Shown here in pieces: positions 44,143-52,785 of a stretch of 64,000 nt of DNA. Source of the stretch: Prevotellamassilia timonensis. Its GTDB lineage: Bacteria; Bacteroidota; Bacteroidia; Bacteroidales; Bacteroidaceae. Numbering within the stretch: the first letter of the stretch is position 1; every line of letters starts with the position of its first letter. Location of the stretch: the NCBI RefSeq assembly GCF_900106785.1, contig NZ_LT629830.1, positions 1-64,000 of the forward strand, read 5' to 3'. A program made the translations under genes and the position numbers. The notes under the pieces are model-generated. The model saw only the letters and a list, made by a program, of their open reading frames with translations. It did no database searches and had not been told where the DNA came from.

Positions 44143-44185
44143 TTGTACACGCTTACATATATAAAACAACGAAACGAGCACTACC

Positions 44186-45013
44186 ATGATAAAATTAGCC
44201 AATCACATCAAGCGCATCGAAATATCGAGCCTGTGGAGCGGACACAAGCACATTGTGTGGGACTTGCGCCCCGACGTCAATGTGCTGAGCGGACACAATG
44301 GAGCGGGCAAAAGCACCATTCTCAACCGCCTCATACAGCATCTGCGCTCCGTGCCTACCACCGGCGACATACAGGGCAACACACGCTTTGGAGTAAAGAT
44401 GGAGTTCGACCCGAGCGATGCCACAGGCATTCACTACGACGTCATACGCAGTTTCGACCGCAAAATGCTCTCGTCCGAGCCTATTGGTGCACTTAACGAT
44501 GCCCGTATCGTCACCGAGCTCGACTGGCAGCTCTACCTGGTGCAGCGCCGCTACCTTGACTACCAAGTTAATGTGGGCAACCGCATGATTGCCCTGCTCA
44601 CAAGCGGCGACCCCGAGGCACGCGACAAAGCGGCCATTGCGGCCAACCTTAAAACGCGCTTTCTTGACATTGTGGACGAACTGTTTGCCGAGACGGGAAA
44701 ACGCATCGACCGTCAAAGCAACGAACTGCAGTTCATACAATACGACGAAAAGTTGCCGCCCTATTTACTGTCGAGCGGCGAAAAGCAAATACTGCTCATT
44801 CTGCTCACCGTGCTCACCGAGGACCAGCAGCACTATGTGTTGTTTATGGACGAGCCCGAAGCCAGTCTGCACTTTGAGTGGCAAAAGCACCTCATCGGCC
44901 TTGTGCGCGAGCTCAACCCCAATGCACAGATTGTGCTCACCACCCACTCGCCAGCCCTCATCATGGACGGTTGGGAGGACGCCGTGACCGAAGTGGGCGA
45001 CATTACCGTCTAA
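44186..45013 (+). CDS. AAA/ABC-type ATPase paired with a DUF4435 protein (AriA-like)
   Basis: A soluble ATPase of 275 residues in the ABC/SMC/Rad50-like class. It has Walker A GHNGAGKS (36-43), signature LSSGEKQ (195-201), Walker B with D222-E223 in LFMDEPEASLH, and the H-loop LTTHSP. The region between (about 70-190) is short, with no coiled-coil arm. The next gene, 36 bp on, encodes a DUF4435 protein. An ATPase plus DUF4435 pair defines PARIS (AriA/AriB), an anti-phage system in which the ATPase holds a Toprim nuclease until triggered. This ATPase is shorter than the AriA proteins I recall. It could also be a housekeeping pair of Bacteroidales, so the defence role is an inference. Confidence 0.8.
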   Translation: MIKLANHIKRIEISSLWSGHKHIVWDLRPDVNVLSGHNGAGKSTILNRLIQHLRSVPTTGDIQGNTRFGVKMEFDPSDATGIHYDVIRSFDRKMLSSEPIGALNDARIVTELDWQLYLVQRRYLDYQVNVGNRMIALLTSGDPEARDKAAIAANLKTRFLDIVDELFAETGKRIDRQSNELQFIQYDEKLPPYLLSSGEKQILLILLTVLTEDQQHYVLFMDEPEASLHFEWQKHLIGLVRELNPNAQIVLTTHSPALIMDGWEDAVTEVGDITV

Positions 45014-45049
45014 GTTCTCTCTCCCTTATCAACCCAAAAGTCCTTCACC

Positions 45050-46087
45050 GTGAAACGCTTGAAAGATAACATCAACTCCTCATACGTGTCGGCCATGAAC
45101 CGCCTTGGCGGGCGTCATGCCCGCGAGCGCATAGTGGCCTACGTTGAGAGCTACGACGATGTGTTTTTTTGGAGCAATCTGCTGCGCCCGCTCGAAACGG
45201 ACAAGTATTACTTTGAGGTGATGCTGCCGTCGCGCACCTCGTTGTGCAAAGGCAAAAAGATAGCCTTGGCCAACGAGCTTGGCCCGCGTTTGGGCAAATG
45301 TATGATTGCCTGTGTTGATGCCGACTACGACTATCTGATGCAAGGTGCCACCCTGGCCTCGGCCGAGGTGTGCAACAACCCATACGTGTTCCACACCTAC
45401 GTCTATGCCATCGAAAACTACCAGTGCTACGCACCTGCCATGCAGCAGGTGTGCGTCATGGCCACACTCAACGACCACCACTTGTTCGACTTCGAGAGCT
45501 TTATGCGCCAATACTCACAAACCATCTGGCCGCTCTTTGTGTGGAACGTCTGGTGCTACCGCTACGGCACCTACAAGCAATTCTCCATGCTCGACTTCTA
45601 CCACATCGTACAGCTCGGCAAACTCAACTTTTACCACCCCGAACAGACGCTCGAAAAGTTGCGCCACCTTGTCAATGCCAAAATAGCCCGTCTGCAACGC
45701 CAGTTTCCGCAAGGGCGTTCTACCTACAAGCCGCTGCGCAACGAGCTGCTGCGCCTGGGACTGACGCCCGAAACCACCTACCTGTACATGCGCGGACACG
45801 ACCTGTGCGACGGGGTGGCCGTGCCACTGCTTAACATGGTGTGCGAACAGTTGCGACGCGAGCGTGAGCGCGAAATACGCCGTCTGGCCGAGCACAATGT
45901 GCAAATGCAAAATGAGCTGTCGGCCTACCAAAATGCCACAGCGGCCATTGAGGAGATGCTGCGCAAACACACCACCTACACCGAATGCCCGCAATACAAA
46001 CGGGTGCAAACCGACATTAAAGACTTTATTGACTCTCTCCATCCCCAAACCGATACTACAGCACAACCTGCACCCCCAGCCTCATGA
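45050..46087 (+). CDS. DUF4435 (Toprim-like) protein, AriB-like partner
   Basis: A 345-residue protein with DUF4435 features. The N-terminal IVAYVESYDDVFFWSNLLRP contains the conserved Glu of the Toprim-like fold. MIACVDADYDYLMQ supplies the DxD acidic pair. VFHTYVYAIENYQCYAPAM is the next conserved block. The C-terminal third (about 235-345) is helical and charged with a coiled-coil section. The GTG start at 45050 was used because it begins the conserved region and ATG is absent nearby. The stop overlaps the next start by 4 bp (ATGA). In PARIS the AriB Toprim protein cleaves host tRNA after release; here this is only inferred from family and pairing. Confidence 0.8.
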   Translation: MKRLKDNINSSYVSAMNRLGGRHARERIVAYVESYDDVFFWSNLLRPLETDKYYFEVMLPSRTSLCKGKKIALANELGPRLGKCMIACVDADYDYLMQGATLASAEVCNNPYVFHTYVYAIENYQCYAPAMQQVCVMATLNDHHLFDFESFMRQYSQTIWPLFVWNVWCYRYGTYKQFSMLDFYHIVQLGKLNFYHPEQTLEKLRHLVNAKIARLQRQFPQGRSTYKPLRNELLRLGLTPETTYLYMRGHDLCDGVAVPLLNMVCEQLRREREREIRRLAEHNVQMQNELSAYQNATAAIEEMLRKHTTYTECPQYKRVQTDIKDFIDSLHPQTDTTAQPAPPAS

Positions 46088-46641
46088 TACTGCACATTAA
46101 GAACATGGTCTGCCCCCGTTGCATCATGGCCGTCACCAGCACACTGTCACAACTCGGCCTCACGCCCGATAGCGTGTCGTTGGGCGAGGCACACATAGCC
46201 GAGACCCCCGACCAATCGCAATTAGAGCAAATACGCCAGGCATTGATAGCCATAGGTTTTGACCTGGTCGAAAACAAGTCCGACCTGTTGATACAGCGCA
46301 TCAAGCAATCGGTAATGACCTACGTCCGCCACGACAAGTGCACAAGCCAGCCATTGTCCGAATGGCTGGCCACAACCATACATACCGACTACCCCACCCT
46401 GAGCCGCGCCTTTGCTGCCGCCGAGGGGCGCACCATCGAAAAGTACCACCTGTTGCAGCGCATGGAGTATGTTAAGGAACTGATAACCTATGACGATTTG
46501 AGCATAAAGGAGATAGCCTGGCGCACAGGGTTCTCAAGCGTGGCACATCTCTCGCGCCAGTTCAAGCAACTCACGGGCATGACGCCAACAGCCTATAAAG
46601 CCTGTGGACATCACGAACGTCAGCCACTCGACACGCTATAA
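46084..46641 (+). CDS. AraC-family regulator with N-terminal HMA-like domain
   Basis: A 185-residue regulator. Residues 1-65 resemble a heavy-metal-associated domain with a CPRC metal motif (MVCPRCIMAVTSTLSQLGL). Residues about 75-180 are an AraC-type double HTH, with YDDLSIKEIAWRTGFSSVAHLSRQFKQLTG the second helix-turn-helix. Proteins of this type occur widely in Bacteroidetes and often lie by copper or other metal pumps, so this is likely a metal-sensing regulator. It overlaps the DUF4435 gene by 4 bp, so the two are translated together. A copper operon with no regulator of its own lies 7 kb away (34308-39144) and is a plausible target; that link is speculative. Confidence 0.85.
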   Translation: MILHIKNMVCPRCIMAVTSTLSQLGLTPDSVSLGEAHIAETPDQSQLEQIRQALIAIGFDLVENKSDLLIQRIKQSVMTYVRHDKCTSQPLSEWLATTIHTDYPTLSRAFAAAEGRTIEKYHLLQRMEYVKELITYDDLSIKEIAWRTGFSSVAHLSRQFKQLTGMTPTAYKACGHHERQPLDTL

Positions 46642-46653
46642 GATAAACAAGCC

Positions 46654-47049
46654 ATGGTTAACCAACTCGCCCAATTTGTGCGCCACCACATCAAGCTGTT
46701 AGCAGCACTGACCCTCATCACCTGCGCCGTGCTGCTTTATTGCGTCAACCCCGTTGGCCACACTTTTGTGCCCAAATGCCCATTCAAGCTAATCACCGGT
46801 TACGACTGCCCGGGTTGTGGCGCACAACGTGCCATTCACGCCCTGCTGCATGGCCGGTTGTCCGAAGCCTTGAGCTACAACTACTTCATGGTTTATTCTG
46901 TGCCATACCTTATGGCGGTGCTGTACACCGAATATGCCGTCAAGGGCAAGCGCCAGTGGCGATTGCGCCGCATATTCGAGGGCAAAACGGCCATCACGCT
47001 TTACATTGTGCTGTTCACAGCATGGGGCATTGTGCGAAATGTGCTTTAA
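46654..47049 (+). CDS. DUF2752 small membrane protein
   Basis: A 131-residue membrane protein with three hydrophobic segments (about 14-34, 72-92 and 110-130). The DUF2752 signature is present: KCPFKLITGYDCPGCGAQRA, with the CPGCG motif followed by a conserved Arg. The function is not established for the family. It lies 12 bp after the AraC-type gene and ends the operon; a 13-bp-array element follows directly. Confidence 0.85.
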   Translation: MVNQLAQFVRHHIKLLAALTLITCAVLLYCVNPVGHTFVPKCPFKLITGYDCPGCGAQRAIHALLHGRLSEALSYNYFMVYSVPYLMAVLYTEYAVKGKRQWRLRRIFEGKTAITLYIVLFTAWGIVRNVL

Positions 47050-47054
47050 TGTAT

Positions 47055-47505
47055 TGCTGTCCGGCTAAACGCAAATACGCGAACGGGGCCAGGCTCTAAA
47101 CGCTACAACTAAACGATAGCTCTAAGCGCTACCATCAAACGCTAGCATCAAACGCTAGCTCTAAACGTTAGCACCAAACGCAAGCACCAAACGCAAGCAC
47201 CAAACGCTACCATCAAACGCTATCTCTAATGGGGGCGACGCGTCTCGCGTCGGGACAATTTCATACACTAAATAAAGGCTCGCAGACAACGCTAATTACA
47301 CGTTTGTCTGTGAGCCTTTGCCTTAGCCCGACGCGGGACGCGTCGCCCCCATTAGAGCTTGCGTTTGGTGCTAGCGTTTAGAGTTAGCGTTTGGTGGTAG
47401 CGCTTAGTACTTGCGTTTAGAGTTAGCGCTTAGTGTTAGCGTTTAGAGTTAGCGCTTAGTGCTAGCGTTTGGCGCTTGACCCCGTTCGCATATTTACGTT
47501 GTACA
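47055..47505. repeat. 13-bp-array palindromic element, copy E (largest)
   Basis: A 451-bp copy. The left terminus (AAACGCAAATACGCGAACGG) and right terminus (CCGTTCGCATATTTACG) are inverse matches with some decay. The left arm holds ten 13-bp units from 47095 to 47226, such as AAACGCTAGCATC and AAACGCAAGCACC. The core GACGCGTCTCGCGTC lies at about 47237. A spacer hairpin AAAGGCTCGCAGACA/TGTCTGTGAGCCTTT follows, then the right core (about 47327-47355) and nine inverse units to about 47472. The order of unit variants differs between the arms. It follows the DUF2752 stop by 5 bp. Positions 47506-47567 show nothing more. Confidence 0.9.
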
Positions 47506-47567
47506 GTACAACAATAATTTAAGATATGACAATATAAACGAGATACTACCACGTCAGATCCATCAAC

Positions 47568-48380
47568 CTAATCAATGCGATGCACCATCTCGCGGAAGAT
47601 CTCAGCCATAAGCGGCTGCACCGCATTGGCAGCACGCTGCACCTCCTCATGGCTCACCTCCACAATCTGGCCCTCAATGCCCAAGTCGGTAATGATGCTG
47701 ATGCCGAAGGTGCGAATGCCACAATGGTGGGCCACAATCACCTCGGGCACAGTTGACATGCCCACGGCATCGGCACCAAAGGTGTGGTACATCTTATACT
47801 CGGCCGGCGTTTCATAGGTCGGGCCCTGGGTGGCAAGGTACACACCCTCCACCGTGCGAATGCCCTTTTCCTTGGCAATGCTGCGTGCCATGTCGAGCAA
47901 TTTGTGGTCGTAGACTTCGTGCATGTCGGGAAAACGCGGCCCCGTAGGGAAGTTTGGCCCATGCAGCGGGTGCTCGGGCATAAAGTTGATGTGGTCGGTA
48001 ATGAGCATGAGGTCGCCAATCTTGAAGTCAGGATTCATGCCACCGGCAGCATTGCTCACAAAGAGGGTTTTGATGCCCAATTCATACATCACACGCACAG
48101 GGAAGGTTACCTGCTTCATGTTGTAACCCTCATAGTAGTGGAAACGACCTTGCAGGGCCATCACATTTTTGTCGCCCAAACGGCCAAATATCAGTTTGCC
48201 ACTGTGTCCCTCAACCGTGCTTACCGGGAAATTGGGAATATCTTTATAAGCAAACTCATCTACTATCTCGATTTCTTCTGCAAGATGTCCCAACCCAGTG
48301 CCAAGAATAATGGCAGTGTGCGGACGCATTTGCGTGTGGGCTTTAATCCACGCAGCAGTTTCTTTAATTTGCTCTAACAT
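47568..48380 (-). CDS. Purine nucleoside phosphorylase (class I, PunA type)
   Basis: Splits purine nucleosides with phosphate into base and ribose 1-phosphate for salvage. At 270 residues the family markers are IILGTGLGHLAEEI (the phosphate loop), VEGHSGKLIFGRLG, SNAAGGMNPDFKIGDLMLITDHINFM and VYLATQGPTYETPAEYKMYHTFGADAVGMSTVPEV with substrate-binding residues. ATG 48380 starts within the last codons of lpxK (17-bp overlap), so translation is coupled. It is the third gene of an sppA-lpxK-PNP cluster seen in many Bacteroidales. Confidence 0.95.
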   Translation of the reverse strand: MLEQIKETAAWIKAHTQMRPHTAIILGTGLGHLAEEIEIVDEFAYKDIPNFPVSTVEGHSGKLIFGRLGDKNVMALQGRFHYYEGYNMKQVTFPVRVMYELGIKTLFVSNAAGGMNPDFKIGDLMLITDHINFMPEHPLHGPNFPTGPRFPDMHEVYDHKLLDMARSIAKEKGIRTVEGVYLATQGPTYETPAEYKMYHTFGADAVGMSTVPEVIVAHHCGIRTFGISIITDLGIEGQIVEVSHEEVQRAANAVQPLMAEIFREMVHRID

Positions 48381-49392
48381 AATCAAGTATTGTTTGGTTG
48401 AACAATTTTTCGTCAGTACGTGCCGGCTCAATGTCCACCACAATGGGCTGCACCAGCAAGCTACCAACTAATGGTTGCGGCAGGCTATGCGCTATTTGCC
48501 GCAGGCGCTCCACATCTTTCTGCGTGGTCACCGCCAGTTGGCAGTTGTTAGTGTGCCACAAACGCGACAGCCATTTGGCATCGGCCAGCGTAAACGTATG
48601 ATGATCGCGAAATTCGGCCAAAGCCACCTCTGCCCCCATTTGTGCAAGATATTGCTTCAGCGGTGCCGGGTTGGCTATGCCAGCCACCAGCAGCACGCGT
48701 TTAGAGGCCAAATCCTCGGGTTCAACGTTTGAACCATCGAGCCGCTGCAACACGCCATAACGCACCTGGCTGTAAAACAAGCGTTGCCCTTGTGCCACGC
48801 CCAATGGCGGACGTTCATTTTCGGCACACTTGGTCACCACTATCAGTTGGGCGCGGCGGGCGGCACAGGCCGGTTCGCGCAAGCGTCCCCATGGCAGCAA
48901 ATGGTCGTGGGTGTAAAGGCGGTTGGCACACGTCAACAGTATGTTAAGCCCGGCCCTGACCTGGCGGTGCTGATAGGCATCGTCAAGCACTATGACGTCG
49001 GGCGGCGTGCTGAGCTTGAGCAGTTGGGCTATGCCATACACGCGTTTTTCGCATACAGCCACAGTGGCAAAGGGGCAGTTGTGCAATATCTGGTAGGGTT
49101 CGTCGCCTATGTCGGCAGCCCCGTGCCGGGCGGCATCGGCCAGTATGTAGCCCTTAGTGTGGCGTCCATAACCGCGCGAGAGCATGGCCACGCTATACCC
49201 ATTGTGGTGCAGCAAACGCAGCAAATACTCCACATGGGGGGTCTTGCCCGTACCGCCCACGGCCAGATTGCCCACACAGATGACGGGCACGCCGAAGCCT
49301 TGCGATGCAAGCACCCCATGGTCGTAAAGCCATGCACGCGTCACAGCCACCGCCCCCCAAATGAGTGAAAGCGGTGCCGTGACAAGGGGCAA
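48364..49392 (-). CDS. lpxK: Tetraacyldisaccharide 4'-kinase
   Basis: Adds the 4'-phosphate to the lipid A precursor at the inner membrane. At 342 residues the Walker A is VGGTGKTPHVEYLLRLL near residue 48, followed by RGYGRHTKGY and DIGDEPYQI; VIVLDDAYQHRQV is a strong family marker. The start is uncertain. The used start at 49392 is TTG, while in-frame codons upstream (reading NLIKLLSYI) match the conserved N-terminal region of homologues but contain no ATG before a stop codon. A non-ATG start slightly upstream is likely. It lies 55 bp after sppA and overlaps the next gene by 17 bp. Confidence 0.93.
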   Translation of the reverse strand: MPLVTAPLSLIWGAVAVTRAWLYDHGVLASQGFGVPVICVGNLAVGGTGKTPHVEYLLRLLHHNGYSVAMLSRGYGRHTKGYILADAARHGAADIGDEPYQILHNCPFATVAVCEKRVYGIAQLLKLSTPPDVIVLDDAYQHRQVRAGLNILLTCANRLYTHDHLLPWGRLREPACAARRAQLIVVTKCAENERPPLGVAQGQRLFYSQVRYGVLQRLDGSNVEPEDLASKRVLLVAGIANPAPLKQYLAQMGAEVALAEFRDHHTFTLADAKWLSRLWHTNNCQLAVTTQKDVERLRQIAHSLPQPLVGSLLVQPIVVDIEPARTDEKLFNQTILDYVRAN

Positions 49393-49447
49393 TATGTAGG
49401 ATAACAGTTTGATAAGGTTACGCGTTTATGGGGTGTTCTAAATGAGT

Positions 49448-51226
49448 TTACTTCACATTCGGCACATAGAACATGCGTGCCTGTACGCAGCTCTTTGCAT
49501 CGAAGCTGCGCAAACCGCCCACAAAGCGCAAGGGCTGGTAGTACTCGCCAAGGGCAGTTTGCAATTTCTCCTCCATGTAGTCGCGCTTTACGGTGCTGTC
49601 GAGGAACTGGTCAATCCACGACGACTTTTGCGGACAAGAGGTGAGGTAGTACGACTTCAAGCCGGCACGCTGGGCAGCCACGGCAATGGCATCGTCGAGT
49701 GTGCCAAGTTTGTCAACCAACTTGATGCCGAGCGCCTGTGAACCAGTCCATACGCGGCCTTGGGCAATGCGGTCAACCTGCATCGGGGTCATGTGACGGC
49801 CAGCTGCCACACGGTCCAAAAAGAGTCGGTAACCGCGATTTACATAGCCCTGCATGGCAGCAGCCTCGTCGGCATTAAAGCCACGCCCCATGGCACCAAA
49901 GTCTGATGCCTTGTTTGTCTTGACCACATCGAAGTGCAAGCCCAGTTTTTCGGTCAGCAAGCCGCTGGCGTCGGGTATCATGCCAAATATGCCTATACTG
50001 CCAGTGAGGGTAGTAGGTTCGGCCACAATGTAGTCGGCAGCGCACGACATGTAATAGCCGCCCGAAGCCGCCATGCCGCTCATCGACACCACCACGGGTT
50101 TATTTTGTTTGAGCAACTGGATAGCACGCCACATTTGCTCCGAAGCATAGGCACTGCCGCCACCCGAATTGATGCGCAGCACCACAGCCTTCACCTTGTC
50201 GTCGTTGGCCAGTTTGTCAAGGTCGGCCACCACTTTGCTGCCCACAATTTGCGACATTTCGCCTGAGAAGTTGGTGCGCGCTGCCTCGTCCACAATGTCG
50301 CCCTCGGCATAGTACACGGCTATGGCTCCATCGCCCGAGGTGGGCGCCACATCGAGTTTGGCCAGCTGGGCCGGGTCAATAAAGTTCACCTGTTCCTGCT
50401 GGCTGCAAACACGCAACACCTGGCGCACTTCGTCGTCATAGGCCAAATCGTCAACCAGGCGGGTGTCCACATACTGCTCGGGGTCGGCAAAGGTGGTGTA
50501 GCAGTCGGCATAGGCATTGAGACTGTCCACCGCCAAGCGGCGCGAAGCTGCCACGTCCTTGCACACCTGTTGCCAGATGCTGCCCACAAACGACTGCACC
50601 TGCTCGCGGTTGGCATCGCTCATGCCTGTCAGTATAAAAGGTTCAACGGCACTCTTGTAGGTGCCCACCTTGAACACTTGCATCTTTACGCCCACCTTTT
50701 TGAGCAAGTCGGTGTAAAATATGGGTTGTGAGGCTATGCCATGCCAATCTATCATGCCGCTCGGGTTGACAAACAGCTTGTCGGCGGTCGATGCCAAATA
50801 GTAGCTGCCCTGGGTGTAACTGTCGGCATAGGCTACAATAAACTTTTTGCTCTGTTTGAAGTCCATCAAGGCATGACGCAGTTCCTGCAATGTGGCATAG
50901 TCGGTGCTCAGCACCCCGCCCTCAAGGTAGATGCCGCTGATGCGCTCGTCGGTTTTGGCCACCTTGATGGCCTTTAATATGTCGTCAAGGCCCTGGTTGT
51001 CGGCCGCATCGTTGCCCAAATATTTGGCAAACGGATTGTCGTTTGAACGCTCGGTGATGGTGCCGCTCAGGCTGATGCGCAGCACTGTGCCGTCCTTGAT
51101 GGTGGGCTTGCTATCACTGCTGGCTGCTATAACGCCCATCACAATGAAGCTCAGCACCAAGGTGAACACGCTAATGCAAGCTATACCAACAATAGTGGCT
51201 AAAACGTACTTCAGAAATTGTTTCAT
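49448..51226 (-). CDS. sppA: Signal peptide peptidase SppA, long form
   Basis: Membrane-bound serine protease that degrades cleaved signal peptides. At 592 residues it is the long two-domain form. It has an N-terminal membrane anchor (about 8-35), and the catalytic Lys is probably in GTYKSAVEPFILTGMS (about 190-205). The nucleophile Ser is in SMSGMAASGGYYMSCAADYIV (about 375-395), followed by TTLTGSIGIFGM. Residue numbers are estimates. It is the first gene of the sppA-lpxK-PNP cluster. Confidence 0.94.
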   Translation of the reverse strand: MKQFLKYVLATIVGIACISVFTLVLSFIVMGVIAASSDSKPTIKDGTVLRISLSGTITERSNDNPFAKYLGNDAADNQGLDDILKAIKVAKTDERISGIYLEGGVLSTDYATLQELRHALMDFKQSKKFIVAYADSYTQGSYYLASTADKLFVNPSGMIDWHGIASQPIFYTDLLKKVGVKMQVFKVGTYKSAVEPFILTGMSDANREQVQSFVGSIWQQVCKDVAASRRLAVDSLNAYADCYTTFADPEQYVDTRLVDDLAYDDEVRQVLRVCSQQEQVNFIDPAQLAKLDVAPTSGDGAIAVYYAEGDIVDEAARTNFSGEMSQIVGSKVVADLDKLANDDKVKAVVLRINSGGGSAYASEQMWRAIQLLKQNKPVVVSMSGMAASGGYYMSCAADYIVAEPTTLTGSIGIFGMIPDASGLLTEKLGLHFDVVKTNKASDFGAMGRGFNADEAAAMQGYVNRGYRLFLDRVAAGRHMTPMQVDRIAQGRVWTGSQALGIKLVDKLGTLDDAIAVAAQRAGLKSYYLTSCPQKSSWIDQFLDSTVKRDYMEEKLQTALGEYYQPLRFVGGLRSFDAKSCVQARMFYVPNVK

Positions 51227-51361
51227 AATTTGTGGTTGTTTTGTTGTTCGTTACTGCACAATTTGACGCAGCTGTTTGTGCTTTTACTACAACACTTCGT
51301 AAGATTTATTTTGCACCCACCCTCGCGCGCACACGCGTCAGAGAGTTTCATAAACTTTGCT

Positions 51362-51734
51362 TGCATCTTACACTAATTGTGCGTTACAGCATGATTTTCA
51401 ATACATTACGCAGTGTAAGATATACTCAAAGCTACCTACACTCACGTGCACTAATTGCACATGCACTTGCACCAACCTGCACGGCGTGCATGGGGCGGAT
51501 TTTTCGGTAATCCGATGCGGCAATTTCTGTGACGAGGGAGCGGATTTTCTGTTGCGGGAGGGCGGCATTTCTGTCGGAGGAAACGGTTGCACGGCCTGCT
51601 ATTACTGGTTTTGCACCCCGTCATGCAGGCCGCAACGCTGAGTGCAAGTAGTGTGTAGGCAAGGTTTTACTTATCCTACACTGCGCAACCGACTCATTAT
51701 CAGCGCATTACACTCAAATAGTGTAAGATGGCAG
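51362..51734. repeat. TCTTACAC-rich intergenic element, copy 3
   Basis: About 370 bp from TGCATCTTACACTAATTGTG to AATAGTGTAAGATGGCAGAT. It shares ATTACGCAGTGTAAGATA plus CTCAAA and TTATCCTACACTGC with copy 2. The middle holds GC-rich hairpins, including GGATTTTTCGGTAATCC and a TTTCTGTCGGAGG block. It fills the sppA upstream region together with 51227-51361, where nothing else is seen. Short open frames across it are not conserved between copies. Confidence 0.7.
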
Positions 51735-51834
51735 ATAAACCTCGTTTTCCTTTTTTACGGAGGTGCCGGCATACGTACGCCCCAGTTTTCAAGCTGATTT
51801 TGACTGACGCAGAACGGGCGCACCGTTGTGTCTG

Positions 51835-52590
51835 TCAAAAGTCAATGTCCACCTCCACCGGACAATGGTCGGAGCCAAACACCTCGTTGTGAATGTTGGC
51901 ATCGGTGAGCTGTGGCTGCAAGCGGTTTGACACCAGGAAGTAGTCGATGCGCCACCCGGCATTCTTTTCGCGGGCACGGAACCGGTACGACCACCAGGAG
52001 TACACGCCCTCAAGCGTGGGGTTGAAATAGCGGAAGGTGTCGGTAAAGCCGGCCTGCAGCAGTTGGGTGAATTTGGCACGCTCCTCGTCGGTAAAACCGG
52101 CATTCTTGCGATTTGTTTTGGGATTTTTCAAGTCTATCTCCTCATGTGCCACATTCAAGTCGCCACACACCACCACGGGTTTCTTGGCGTCGAGCGACAG
52201 CAAATATTGGCGGAATGCGTCGTCCCACGTCATGCGGTAGTCGAGTCGGCGCAGGCCGTCCTGCGAGTTGGGGGTGTACACGGTGACAAGGTAGAACTGC
52301 GACATTTCGAGGGTGATGACACGGCCCTCGTGGTCGTGCTCCTCAATACCAAGGCCATAAGTCACGTTCAACGGTTTGTGACGCGTAAAAATGGCTGTGC
52401 CCGAATAGCCTTTCTTTTCGGCCGAATTCCAATACGACTCATAGCCCTCAAACGCCATGTCGAGCTGATGGGGCTGCATCTTCGTCTCTTGCAGACAAAA
52501 AAAGTCGGCATCGAGCGCTGCAAAACTCTCTCTAAAGCCCTTGCCATCGCAGGCACGCAGGCCGTTTACATTCCACGATATGAATTTCAT
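51835..52590 (-). CDS. Exodeoxyribonuclease III / AP endonuclease
   Basis: DNA repair enzyme that cuts at abasic sites and degrades 3' ends. At 251 residues the family motifs are [19 protein letters not shown] at the start, [10 protein letters not shown] with the metal-binding Glu, [21 protein letters not shown] with the catalytic Asp and Asn, and the C-terminal [12 protein letters not shown] with the catalytic His. The start ATG 52590 begins the conserved motif. It stands alone, upstream of and divergent from the DUF1573 gene. Confidence 0.96.
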   Translation of the reverse strand: MKFISWNVNGLRACDGKGFRESFAALDADFFCLQETKMQPHQLDMAFEGYESYWNSAEKKGYSGTAIFTRHKPLNVTYGLGIEEHDHEGRVITLEMSQFYLVTVYTPNSQDGLRRLDYRMTWDDAFRQYLLSLDAKKPVVVCGDLNVAHEEIDLKNPKTNRKNAGFTDEERAKFTQLLQAGFTDTFRYFNPTLEGVYSWWSYRFRAREKNAGWRIDYFLVSNRLQPQLTDANIHNEVFGSDHCPVEVDIDF

Positions 52591-52785
52591 TGACTTGTGT
52601 TTGCTTGTTCTAATCCGTTGGCGGATCTCTTGGTTAACGAGGTAACGGGTTAACAAAGAAATCCGTCAGCGGGGTCTATTATGTTCTGCGAAGATAGCAA
52701 CTTATATTGATACCAAATGCAGTCTCACTTTTTTTTCTTAAATTTGCAACGCAATTTTATTACGCATTCTCTGCAAACTGTCATC

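Noticed and set aside
47095-47472. Regular short repeats as a CRISPR array
   Set aside because: The 13-bp units are contiguous with no unique spacers, they occur in mirrored orientation around a palindromic core, and no cas gene is present.
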